From Bemisia tabaci (taxonomy: Eukaryota > Arthropoda > Insecta > Hemiptera > Aleyrodidae), in contig NC_092799.1 of the NCBI RefSeq assembly GCF_918797505.1, positions 13,416,295 to 13,480,294 on the forward strand: 64,000 nt of DNA, written 5' to 3'. Made by a program: the position numbers and the translations under genes. Below the pieces are notes generated by a model. That model made no database searches, had not been told where the DNA came from, and was given only the letters and a program-made list of their open reading frames with translations. The stretch's first letter is position 1. Each line of letters begins with the position of its first letter. This document shows, one piece after another, positions 23,262-33,156 of the stretch.

Positions 23262-23531
23262 CACCAATATCAAATATCTTCAATTCTTTATTGCTCTCCC
23301 ACAAACTCTCAGCTATTTTTTTTTAATCTCACCTTAGTGCATCGACTTTCATTCTGATATGGTGCCACAACTCAATTTCTGACATAGTGCCTTCGACCTA
23401 ATGCTAAGTCTAACGAACGGTTATTTCCAACTCTCATTTATGACATGGTGCCTCAATCTCATTTATGACACATGGATTTACTTGTATAGTATATTATAAT
23501 ATATAATATATTGTAATTATAAGTGCAATTA
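23261..23531. repeat. 271-bp direct repeat A, second copy
   Basis: Begins GCACCAATATCAAATA and ends AAGTGCAATTA, as the first copy. It contains an AT dinucleotide-rich stretch (TATATTATAATATATAATAT). Confidence 0.85.
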
Positions 23532-24271
23532 CGTGACGTTTAAAAAGAGTTGACGAATGCGTGACAGCTCGTAGTGTCTGTATAGTGGAAAATAATTGTG
23601 TGGCATTTACAAACCTTTCCGTTTTTAATGTTATGGTGAAAATTAGGAGGAAAAACGAATTATTCTTCCGTTTGAAAAATGACATCATAGTTCATTGGAA
23701 ATTTTGACGAAACTCACAAGTCTCTTTGCCCTGATACATTTATTTTATTCCCTTAAATTGACTATCTGCATTAAGGGGAAAATCCTACCTCCTACCCAGA
23801 ATATCTCTCCCAAACATTAATCTATGATATTAGCATATTACATTTGCATGCACCAATATGTAAAATTGATCATAAATAATAATGAATGAGTGATGAATGA
23901 ATAAAAATATATTCCCAAAATGCGCGGCACCAACTTTGAGATTAAGAGAAACATCAAGAGAACTGATACGAAGTGGTACCTACATGTCTTCATTCGACTT
24001 ATGCACCCGGATAGAAATAAAAGTAGGTTAAGGCATTCTTGTTTGGAGACATTCAGCAGCTGATCCTATTAATTTTTTTAACAGAATGTGTATGAAAGTG
24101 TAACGGATGTAAAAGTTTAAAATTTTGGTCGCAACACGCGCGATCATCAGAGATAAGTGGGTTTGTGTCTTTGTTGACTATCAACGGGTGAATATAAAAA
24201 ATATGTGTGCACATAGCAAGCTAGAGATATAGATATAGGTAAATGAAGCACTCATTTTTAAAATCACTCAC
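23532..24271. other. No gene recognised
   Basis: AT-rich unique-looking DNA downstream (minus strand) of the small exon at 24272. Confidence 0.45.
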
Positions 24272-24544
24272 CTTTAAATTAATCATTTTAATTGCGAATG
24301 TAATTGTGATTCTCGCAGCCGATGTTAACAGTTATGTTCCTACGCGGACGTTGAACATTGCGTTTAGGGTTTCGATTGGGGCCTTTATCTGGGCCTGAGT
24401 CTGGGCCTGGGTCTGGACCCACATTAATATTTTCGAAGAAAAATTCAGCAGCCATATAGCCTGCAGCAAGCGCAATACCACAACCTATTCCCAAGCCTAG
24501 GAACGCAGCAAAATGAAGGGGATTCATGGTGCAGCGAATTTTAC
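24272..24544 (-). CDS. Probable exon of an unrecognised small membrane protein
   Basis: The segment is bounded on the minus strand by a strong acceptor (pyrimidine tract then CCCCAG, ending at 24545) and a strong donor (AAAG then GTGAGT, exon ending at 24272). Inside, an ATG at 24527 opens 79 codons ending at 24288. The product starts MNPLHFAAFLGLGIGCGIAL, a hydrophobic signal-anchor or transmembrane stretch. A GPDPGPDSGPDKGPNRNPKR segment and a basic, Asn-rich end follow. The frame also stays open into the acceptor, so an upstream exon could join in phase 1. No family is recognised. The splice sites and the low-complexity Gly-Pro-Asp repeat argue for a real gene, but coding status is unproven. 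Confidence 0.42.
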
Positions 24545-24717
24545 CTGGGGAAAGAAAAAAATTGAAAAAGCATTTTAAGGTTAATTTTCGACACATGCTT
24601 GAAAATAGTTACTTAATAAATTGATTTTATTTGTTGCAAGAACTAATAAGCGGGGCTGCTCAAATGAGGAAAGTTTCCATCCTTCTACGGAGCAAATACG
24701 CGCTGAGCTAGTCGGCG

Positions 24718-24945
24718 CACAGTGGATCGACTCGATCAGAAAGGTCGGACATGAAATTTTTGACTAAAATTACAAATTTTAATATTCAATTCGTCACATT
24801 TTAAATTCTAAGGGGTGGTTCTGAAAGAAAATGTCACGAGAAAACCAACAACTTTTAGAGCCCCAAAGTCTTGTATAAACGGAGTTATAAGCGTTTGAAG
24901 TTTCCAAATTTTGTCCGACCTCTCCTATTGGCTCGATCCACTGTA
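24718..24945. mobile_element. Transib-type MITE, CACAGTG heptamer
   Basis: Left end CACAGTGGATC; the right end has one change (inverse TACAGTGG). Perfect 5-bp duplication CGGCG at 24713-24717 and 24946-24950. In reverse orientation to 16100. Confidence 0.85.
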
Positions 24946-25139
24946 CGGCGGGTGAGAAAAAAGCAGAAAACTACACGGGCATATTCGCGCTTGCGTTTTG
25001 ACTACTCGATGATTTGAAGGCGTTTGTTTCGAAACTACGCTCTCTAGTTTTCTGATCAACCTTACTCGTCGGATAAACTTTGCAGCTCAGTACTAAAACT
25101 CAAAAATGCTCCATTTCACACGGAGTTCAGTTCGTTCGT

Positions 25140-25392
25140 AGTGTGGAAGTGCGACGCCTGAGTATTATAGCTTATGCTGTCAAATAACTACCGATAAAAT
25201 AATTATTACTGAGAAAAGATATGGTGATTTTCCTTGAAATTTTTAGGAACGGAAGAATGAACTTGAAATAAAACTATTGGAAAAATTTAAAGGATGAACG
25301 TCATACGTTTTCAAGAGATTTATATTTCATTTAGGAGAAAGTTAGCGTCGGTGTGAGTATTCATACGGCTCTTTTTTCTTCGCACGACAAAG
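25140..25392. repeat. Degenerate CTGCCGTGC MITE
   Basis: The right end (GTATTCATACGGCTCTTTTT then CGCACGACA) is recognisable; the left is eroded. Confidence 0.45.
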
Positions 25393-25454
25393 TTATCGTA
25401 GTTGCGGCACCTTTATATATGTACTATTTTTGGGGTAAATTGCGCGAACCGATT

Positions 25455-25715
25455 TTGCCGTACTAAGGAAGAACACCGGATGAGCCTTCAGACGGTATCA
25501 ATTTCCTTAGATGATAAGAAAAAAAAGAGAAAAAAATCAAGGAAACTTATGAATTTTTCTTCTAATTTGACAAATAATTTTATTCACAATTTGATCCAGA
25601 GTATCTGAATTTCACGAGGAAAATTTTTCATAACTTTCCTCAAAAATACATGTTATATAGAGGTGAAATTGGCAGCACTCGAGTATTCATACGCCATTTT
25701 TCCTTGGCCCGGCAG
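25455..25715. mobile_element. CTGCCGTGC MITE
   Basis: Left TTGCCGTACTAAGGAAGAAC, right TTTTTCCTTGGCCCGGCAG. A purine-rich tract lies near 25515-25535. Confidence 0.72.
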
Positions 25716-25879
25716 CATAGGCGGATCCACCAATTTGGCAACACCGGATTTCCGTCATTTAAACCTATGTTAAATAATCGATTCTTCTCGAAGCACTCGG
25801 TCCCCCCGGGAATAGATACATTTCCATAGGTTTAAAGGGAGAAAAAAACAATGCTGCCAATTTGCTGGATCCGCCAATG
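25716..25879. mobile_element. hAT-type MITE, CATTGGCGGATCC subfamily
   Basis: Left CATAGGCGGATCCACCAATT and right AATTTGCTGGATCCGCCAATG are inverse. Flanks CCCGGCAG and CATGGCAG match 6 of 8. It sits right against the previous MITE. Interior like the CAGTGGCG family. Confidence 0.7.
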
Positions 25880-26344
25880 CATGGCAGCGTTTCCAGGAAA
25901 GTCTTTAAAAAGTCCTTGGAGCTAACCTATGACTCATGAGTCCGGCTATAAGGTAACTCGGATAGTCCCTCCCACGAAATAAATTTATGAGAGGCTGCCA
26001 TAAAATAGCGACCTGCGCAATGTGCGGAGCCGGTCCGAAAGCAATAACACCTCACGAATAACAACGTATGCGCTGTGGAAAAAGCCGATAAAAAAAACGG
26101 AAATAAGAGCAAAAGATGTGTTCTTAATCTGCAGCTCTCCCGCTGAGGAAATTATGGAATTTCCGCGACGAAGAAGGGGGTAGTAAAAGTTATTACGGTT
26201 TCTGCCGCTTTACATCTGCAAGAGATGCACGTAATTTAAGTCAAGAGACACTTGCGTTGACACTTATTAGGACGATCCTTTTAGAGAACTTGTGCGGCAA
26301 AATCGTAGACAGTGCCCTGAGAGACGGGGAAAGAGAGGTTAATA

Positions 26345-26598
26345 CTGCCGTGCTATGGAAGAACGCCGTATGAACATTCGAGAGTTGCCAAAGTTCTCCA
26401 GATAAAACATGTATTTTAGAGGAAAGTTATGCATATTTTTCCTTGAACTTTTCCGATGTTGTAGATTCAATTGCGAACATGACCGTCGGAAAAATTCGAG
26501 GAACGAACATTTAAAACTTCCTCAAAAACTTATTTTTTTATGAAAGGAAATTTGGCAACACCTCAAGGTTCATACTGCGTTTTTCCTTAGCACGGCAG
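26345..26598. mobile_element. CTGCCGTGC MITE
   Basis: Ends CTGCCGTGCTATGGAAGAAC and TTCCTTAGCACGGCAG, 254 bp. Confidence 0.8.
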
Positions 26599-26615
26599 AA
26601 TCATATAGAGCTGTT

Positions 26616-26855
26616 CTGTCGTGCTAAGAAAAACCGACGTATGATCATTCGAATGTTGCCTAATTCCTCTGGAAAAATATTTACTTATGAAGAATATAAA
26701 CTTAAGAATATTTATCTCCGAAATTTTCAGGCTCATTGGATAAAATTGCGAACATCATTCTCTGAAAAATCGGGAGAAAGACTTTCATCAATTTTTCCGG
26801 AAATTCGTGATTTGTCAAAGGAAGTTTGGCAAAATCTGGAGGCTCACACGGCGTT
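26616..26855. mobile_element. CTGCCGTGC MITE truncated by fusion to a hAT remnant
   Basis: The left end CTGTCGTGCTAAGAAAAACC is present. The right inverted end stops within GGCGTTT, after which the sequence is hAT-like (26856 onward). Confidence 0.7.
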
Positions 26856-27340
26856 TGTGTTTGGCGCAATGCGTGAAGTATTCATGTAGTCTTGTAGGCA
26901 CTGTGCGTTTCAAGCCGCGCCGCGCCGACCGCTGTTGACCGTGCTGTGTTTGACGCAATGCGTGAAGTATTCATGCAGTCTTGTAGGCGCTAATATGTGT
27001 TACATGCCGACCGCCGCGCCGCGGGCTTCTCCTTTTCACCTCAAGTCCTCGTCATCATTTCTCTCTGCGCCGCGCCGCTCCAGGCCAAATTACGTGTTTG
27101 GTTTCTCTATTAACTCAACTAATTAAAGAAGCGCAGTCTTTTATATCACCGAAATACGACAAAATTAGAAATTAATGAACTCTCAGGAAATGAGAGATTT
27201 TGTCACCTTTTCTTGTTTGTAATTTTATTCTGAATCCGATTGTTTTGTACCTGCATTTAAAAAAATTGCAAAATTCGCCGCCCCCTAATTTTGCCGACAT
27301 GTGCCGTGGCCCATGTGGCCACCCCCTTAATCCGGCCCTG
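26856..27340. mobile_element. Truncated hAT element, right part
   Basis: It matches 51620-52115 in order: tandem GTTTGACGCAATGCGTGAAG units, CCGCGCCGCGGGCTTCTCC, the AT-rich tail, and the end TAATCCGGCCCTG. The left end is missing. Confidence 0.8.
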
Positions 27341-27691
27341 ATATCGCATCGATTCGCTCGATAATTTCAGCTAGTCGTCATTTTTTTCCGAATTTTGAGA
27401 TCGCACTTCTGCTGTCATGAGACTGAAGAATTCATGCACCAAATTTGACAAAGAAATTCAACGCGATAAAGGCGTGGTTTTTTAGAGGAAAAATATCGCA
27501 TTCGATACTGATCTCGAAACTGCACTCGAATGCGATAATTTCCCTCTAAAAAAACTACGCCCATTTTACGTTGAATTTGTTTGTCAAAATTAGTAAGTGA
27601 ATTCTTTAATCCCCGGCAACAGAAATGCGATCTTAAAATTCGAGAAAAATGAAGAGTAGCTGAAAAATGGAACCAATCGATGCGACATATC
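27341..27691. mobile_element. Foldback element beside the hAT remnant
   Basis: The left arm ATATCGCATCGATTCGC to GAGATCGCACTTCTG is inverse to the right arm ending near 27691. An inner inverted pair includes TCGCATTCGA and AAACTACGCCC-like blocks. Confidence 0.6.
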
Positions 27692-27917
27692 GCACATCAC
27701 TTTGACACAAAATATGGCATCCATCGAATCACCTTAAAGTCAAGTAAGGAATATATTCAGATTAAACCATGGGTCGCATTTTCAGCATTTTAATACATGT
27801 CTATTTTAAATTCTAATATATCTAAAGATGGGGATTGAAGATTTAAGAAGTATAATTCTGGGGGTGCAATTGCTATAAGCCTCTCACTTTTTTTCCCGCA
27901 AAAATGAAGGCCCGGCA

Positions 27918-28034
27918 ATGTCCAGCATGAGCGGTGATGGCCAGATAATGATGATGAACATGAGCCGACGGACCCAAATCAGTCGAGCATATCATCCACC
28001 GGGATACCACCCGCCGCGCGCGTCCTATTCGTAA
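27918..28034 (+). CDS. Short ORF, possible terminal exon; product unknown
   Basis: A 38-codon ORF (start MSSMSGDGQIMMMNMSRRTQ, end YHPPGYHPPRASYS) is followed four bases after its TAA by AATAAA (28038-28043). A pyrimidine-rich tract and a GTCCAG lie just upstream, so it could be the last exon of a plus-strand gene. Its composition (Met, Arg, His-Pro-Pro repeats) is unlike the surrounding repeats. No homology is recognised and chance is not excluded. Confidence 0.22.
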   Translation: MSSMSGDGQIMMMNMSRRTQISRAYHPPGYHPPRASYS

Positions 28035-28617
28035 TCAAATAAACCTAAGCGTTTAGACCAGGTGAGTCGAGGGTTGAGGGTAACAGGTTAAATAATTCCG
28101 AGGCAACAGGTTGAGAAATAATTCAACGTTCCCCGTTTTCTCCCCTTGGCGAGGGGCGAGTGTGATGAATTACCTCGGCCCCAGTTGCCGAGTTTGTCCT
28201 TTTTTAATAACTTTTACAGGGTTATAAGCACGCAACAAATGATGTTCCTCGTGCAAGCCGGAAATCGTATATTTTCTAGTCGCGGAATGTCGTTCAATTT
28301 CGGTTAAACCAATCTCTTTAGGTGAAAAATGAAAATTGTTCATCATGAACTCGCATTTTTCAACGTGAAGACACTCTCCATAAATCGAAAAAAAAACCAT
28401 CACCCGACGATAGGATTAAAAGAGTGGTGAGTGAACCAAGGGCGCACAGTAGATCGAGTCCATAAGAAAGGTCGAACATGAAATTTTGGACTAAGACTGC
28501 AAATTTTGACGTTTATTTCGTTACATCTTAAATTTCAAGGGGTGCCTGCAGTAGGAAATTCCACGAGGAAACCAATGGAACAACTTTTAGACCTCGGAGT
28601 TTTGTATAAACGGAGTT

Positions 28618-28859
28618 CACTGGGGGAAAAATCGCTTGGATCTAGAGTACAGATTGTTGAAAACATTGACAAGAGAAAATACTCTTGATTCTATCGGACT
28701 TTTTTCCTGAATCAAAAGGAAAGCCGCCTAAATCAAAAGGCTCGGCTCTTCGATTCAAGGAAAAATCCGACTGATCAGTCGGACTGAATTAAGAGTACTT
28801 TTCCTTGTCAATGTTGTTAATAGTCCGGACTATAGATCCAAGCAACTTTTTTTCCAGTG
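28618..28859. mobile_element. Palindromic element, CACTGG ends, nested in Transib MITE
   Basis: 242 bp. The interior arms match 3300-3526 (TTGGATCTAGAGTACAGATT). Compared with intact Transib copies (CGGAGTTATAAG), the break leaves TT on both sides plus four extra bases (AGCC). Confidence 0.75.
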
Positions 28860-28893
28860 AGCCTTATAAGTTTCGGACTTTTTCCGATCTATC

Positions 28894-29056
28894 CATTGGC
28901 GGGTCCAGCGAATTGGAAACATGGTCTTTTCTCCATTTAAACCTATGGAAATGTATCGAATCATAGAGGGGCCAGGTGCTCCGAGAAGAATCGATTATTT
29001 GACATAAGTTTAGAAGGAGAAAATCCGGTGGTGCCAATTTGCTGAATCCGCCTCGA
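28894..29056. mobile_element. hAT-type MITE, CATTGGCGG subfamily, nested
   Basis: Left CATTGGCGGGTCCAGCGAAT, right GCCAATTTGCTGAATCCGCC. Interior TTTAAACCTATGGAAATG as at 25716. Confidence 0.6.
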
Positions 29057-29296
29057 TCTGGATCTCTCCTATTTACTCGGTCCACTGTGGGGCGGGCCGA
29101 AAAAACCGAATCGGGCAAGATTAGGCCGAATTAAAAGGAGCATACAGAGGGGACAGAGGGGCCTGGAAGGGAAGGGGAGGGATAGGGGTCCGGAGCACGA
29201 GGCCCCGAGTGTAATGAAAACCCGGGCCCGGGGAGGATGGCCGGATGCGGTGAAAGACCTTGATCCCGTCGAGTCCAGCCCCGTGTTGCCGTCCCC

Positions 29297-29437
29297 CAGC
29301 GGCGAGGCGCTAATGATCGATCATCGATATTTCCCCCATTTGAAGCCATGGTAAAGAATCGATTCGTTGTGGACACCCTGTTAATCGATTAATTTCCATG
29401 GCTTGAAATGGCGGACGAATCGATATCTCGCACAGCC
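29297..29437. repeat. CAGTGGCG-family MITE, diverged
   Basis: GAGGCGCTAATGATCGATCA, TTGAAGCCATGG and ATCGATATCTCGC follow the family plan. It lies in a GC-rich stretch (29110-29300) with no gene. Confidence 0.5.
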
Positions 29438-29590
29438 CGGGGGTCCCGGCCAAATTCACGGGAGCAGCAACGCCGCGCTCCAGGATCCAGAATCACCGCC
29501 GCGGTGTTGTCATGTTGCCTTGAAACGAGAATTTGTCCCGTTCCGCATGACCGTGGATCGTGTTTGATACATCGAACAGGTGGGATAGTA

Positions 29591-29901
29591 TAGAGTCCCT
29601 TTATACTGAGAGTCAAGACAACACCCCTCATGGAGTCACATACGGGAATAAAGATTACAGAAATTGAACGTTCTTAGTAATCTTTGATCGGCCCATTCTT
29701 AAATTCCTTTCTCCGCTCCTTCTCTCATTTCGTTTGTTCCTTGCCGAACCCGTAATTCCCTGGTCCATTCCAGATTATAATCTTTGCAATCGGTGAAAAT
29801 GTAATCTTTATTCCCGTTTGTGACACTGTGAAGGCCTAAAATACGGGAACCAATCAGAAATGGATTCACATTGTCTTGACTCTCAGTATAAAGGGACTCT
29901 A
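29591..29901. mobile_element. hAT-type MITE, TAGAGTCCC ends, copy B
   Basis: Same ends and interior as 5821-6132. Perfect 8-bp duplication GGATAGTA at 29583-29590 and 29902-29909. No ORF. Confidence 0.92.
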
Positions 29902-30147
29902 GGATAGTATCGATATCGAGTGGTTCAACTTGTGAGTAATCTGCGGGAACGGGTTTTTTGTGGTAGATTTTTTATTCTAATGAGTCCAAAATGGCGATGA
30001 AAGGTGAAATTGTTGGGGGATTTTCTCATTTTTGGCTTGTTCAGCTTAAATCCTAAATTTTTTTGTTGGGGTTATGTTCTATTGTTTTGAATCAAACGAT
30101 ACATCGAACGACTATCGAATACGATCCGTTGTGCGAAACCACGCACG

Positions 30148-30350
30148 TACCTAAGTTCGTCGTTCCTCGGACGAAGGAACGTATAGCCTCATGCCAAAGT
30201 TGTGGAATTGACTCGAACAGTGCAATTTTTTGCAATGTGCTTGTGCAACAAAGTTCAATTCTTCAACAATTTCTTCACAAAGTTCTGATTATTTAATGAG
30301 ATCGGAAGAAAAACAGGAAACTTTGTATTTAGAAATGCCCTAAATTCTTG
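30148..30350. repeat. Diverged copy of the GTTCCTTCGTCC repeat
   Basis: GTCGTTCCTCGGACGAAGGA is the end shared with 30422, 34482 and 39019. The right end is unclear. Confidence 0.4.
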
Positions 30351-30421
30351 TCATCCCCTATTCCCCTACGGTTTCAAAGTTAGAACTCATCTTGAATCCT
30401 ACTCAAGGCTCCAATAAATTC

Positions 30422-30667
30422 CTCGTGTCCCGGACAAGGAAACGTGACTCCATTCTAAGGTTGCAAACTTGTTTCAAACAATTCAATTTTATACAGAGAC
30501 ATACCGTCCAATTTTCTTTTATTTTTGCATGAGATTAAGAGGAGAATCATTGAAATTTTCGGTTAAGAGGCCCAAAATTCTCCTGGTAAAAATGTAATTT
30601 GCGAAAAGAAATTTGGCAGCGTGGAAATGTAGAAGGTCTTTTCGTGAGGGAGACGAAAAATTGGGAT
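30422..30667. repeat. GTTCCTTCGTCC-family MITE, diverged
   Basis: GTGTCCCGGACAAGGAAACG on the left, TTTTCGTGAGGGAGACGA on the right, with an AT-rich core. Confidence 0.55.
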
Positions 30668-31968
30668 GTTTCGCACCTTTCGCTCCGATTTTATTTTTTC
30701 AAAGAGGGACGAGCCACCTTGATAGAGTGAAATGTATACAGAATATTCTTCCTAGAGAGATAGATAATCACGAGAGTTTTTGATGAATTACGTTTAACTA
30801 GTTTTCTAAGAAAAAATAAAGTATGACAGGAAGTCTGCAACGTCGCAAACGATGATACGCGGTTTGGCCTTTAGGCAATGAATATATTTTAGAAACTCCG
30901 CACTGATGTCTCCGATGGTGAAAAAGTGCCTTTTGGAAGTCATCAGATTCGCGCAATGATGACTTGTGACGAAAAAGTTGGGCAACGGACCACTAGAAAA
31001 GATACCAGAAGCATTTTGATTTGTGCCATCTCTTTAACATTTCACGTAGAACACGATTCTCAGGACGTATAACTATGCTCGTTAAGCATGACTTAAAAAC
31101 TAAATTCGTGAATAGATATGAAAAGTTAAGGACACGCGAAAATGCGCGAACGCTTTGAGTGACTTTAACGCGAGGTAGAAAAGTAAACTATATAGCCAAA
31201 GCCACAAGAATCCTTAAAGTTTGCTAATTTTGCCACTAAATCCAAATTATCTATGATGGATCAAGTGGGTGGGGGATTAAGGAACACATAGTTTGCTATG
31301 ATACATGAGATTTTAGCCAAAGATTTATCTAGGAAAAAAGGCGGAATTTGCCATAATCAAAGAATTCAAGTACCAAAGATAGAATTTTAAATAGTTCAAT
31401 ATTTTGTGTTATTTTTTAAAATAAAATAAAAATAAATTTAGACTGTTCATGGGCATATTTAAAAGAGCCGCGGGGTGGGGGCCTGCCCTCCCTCTCAGAA
31501 TTGAAAATAGTATAATCTACCTCGCCCCCAGAAATTTTGGACGGTGGAAGAAAACCTTCAAGGTTAACTTTTGGTTTAAGTTTGGCACAAGATTTTAAAA
31601 TTGACGAGGATACGGGCAGTCATCCAGCGCGTTGGTGCATACGGTAAATCCTTCCACCCAATTGACCATCAATTCGTGATACCTGAGATTTGCTTTGGTT
31701 GCACTGCGCGTGGGTCAAGGATGGGGTGCGGGAAAAAATAATCCGCACTAAATGACGTCATTCATCACCGTAATTCTCGAAAAATATCTCGTAACTTTCA
31801 AATTATTGATGCTTTATTTAAAAGCTCGGCACTTGGACAGCTCTTTTATGGATTTGCAATGCTCACTCTGGGCGTGCATTTAGTTCGCGTGGGGAGGCGT
31901 GGCGTTCAAAATGTTTCTCTCTCAAATTGTGTGTACTAATACCTGACATCTACTGCATCAAAATGCTC
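30668..31968. other. No gene recognised; fragments of two repeats
   Basis: 30805-30870 carries AAAGTATGACAGGAAGTCTG from the GTGAAACTACC family. 30985-31065 carries GGACCACTAGAAAAG to GTAGAACACGATTC, an end of the element at 7837. The rest is unassigned AT-rich DNA. Confidence 0.5.
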
Positions 31969-32122
31969 GGAAATTCCGGAAAACGTCCAAAAGTTCCGGA
32001 AAAACGTCAGAAATTCCGGAGAAGCGTCCAAAATTCCGATAAAACGTCATAAATTCCGGTAAAACGTCAGAAATTCCAGAAAAGCGTCCGAAATTCCGGT
32101 AAAACGTCCAAAATTCCGGAAA
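31969..32122. repeat. 20-bp tandem array, about 8 units
   Basis: Consensus AAATTCCGGWAAAACGTCNA is repeated at an exact 20-bp period with substitutions only. Confidence 0.9.
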
Positions 32123-32921
32123 CATCAATTGATCGACCGACAGTCGAATCTTTCTCCGAAAGTGGTGAAAAATGACCTTGCGCCTGACCTCGAATCGTGG
32201 AAATGAAATACATCCTTAGATCTGACAACACAGTCGAGAAGCACTTGGACTTGGAGGGTTTCAGATCGAGCGACCGTCCGGGAGGACGCGCACCTCTCGA
32301 ACTGTGGCATGACCGCGGGACTCGAACTGTGCATTCTGCTCTGTGACCGAATTAACATCGACCAGCTTTTTGCCGATGGTTGCAATGTATGCAACCATTG
32401 TTTACATTTTGCGAGCATATGCTCAGGTACCAACTTAAAGTTCTTTGACCCCGCGCGGACCGTATAGAATAGCTTGGAGCAGCGAGACTAACGTTGCAGA
32501 CGCGTTGTTTTATCGTTGGTTTATGATAATATCATTAGTTGAGATGGTCCGGAGCTCCAGAGGTTGATTAGAGGTTTTCAATGCGCAGAATCTGCGTCAT
32601 CAATATGGGGAGAGTGATGTGTCCTAAAAACTGTTCGATTCTTGCAATTTTTAGAGAATACGAAAATTTGAAAGGCATTGAACGAGATTTGAAACACATG
32701 TCAGACTAAGGTCAAATCTATTGAAATAGCGCCGTATCCGCGGTGCTTAATTCTTTAAAAATTTCTATTTTTCTGCTCATCACGAAAACGACTAATTTAA
32801 ATTATCCTTCAACAGCGTATTTTAAGAGAGAAATTACTTTCAACAAGGTATTTTTCCTTTGGATTGAAGACTTCTGATTTTACAGAAACAAACACAATAG
32901 CTATGAGGTCATATCTACAAT
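32123..32921. other. No gene recognised
   Basis: Contains a B-box-like GTTCGAGTCC on the minus strand near 32318 but no tRNA fold. Remaining ORFs are unconvincing. Confidence 0.4.
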
Positions 32922-33156
32922 CAGCGAAAAAAAAGATGCTGTAATAACATCCCGGTGTTACGGTTGTTAAAAAAATGTGCGACAACTCCTAGATGTTGCT
33001 ATTAACACCCTGGCAGTTAACGTAGCATGATAGGATGTAAAAGTAACATCCTAGGATGTTACTTTAACAACCAGAGTGGTAATGACAACATCCAAGAGTT
33101 GTCGCACATTTTTTTAACATCCAGGATGTTACTACAGCATCTCTTTTTTTTCGGTG
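32922..33156. mobile_element. Palindromic element, CACCGAAAAAAAA end, GGATGTTA-rich interior
   Basis: Left CAGCGAAAAAAAAGATGCTG and right inverse CACCGAAAAAAAAGAGATGC. The interior repeats TAACATCC/GGATGTTA and CAACTC(T/C) words symmetrically. Confidence 0.75.

Larger units (their letters stand above)
28445..29089. mobile_element. Transib-type MITE carrying two nested elements
   Basis: Ends CACAGTAGATC and (inverse) CACAGTGGAC, with a perfect 5-bp duplication GGGCG at 28440-28444 and 29090-29094. It is interrupted by a CACTGG palindromic element at 28618 and a CATTGGCGG MITE at 28894. Confidence 0.85.

Noticed and set aside
32290..32350. tRNA or tRNA-derived SINE
   Set aside because: A B-box-like GTTCGAGTCC is present on the minus strand, but no A box at the right spacing and no acceptor or anticodon stems could be formed.
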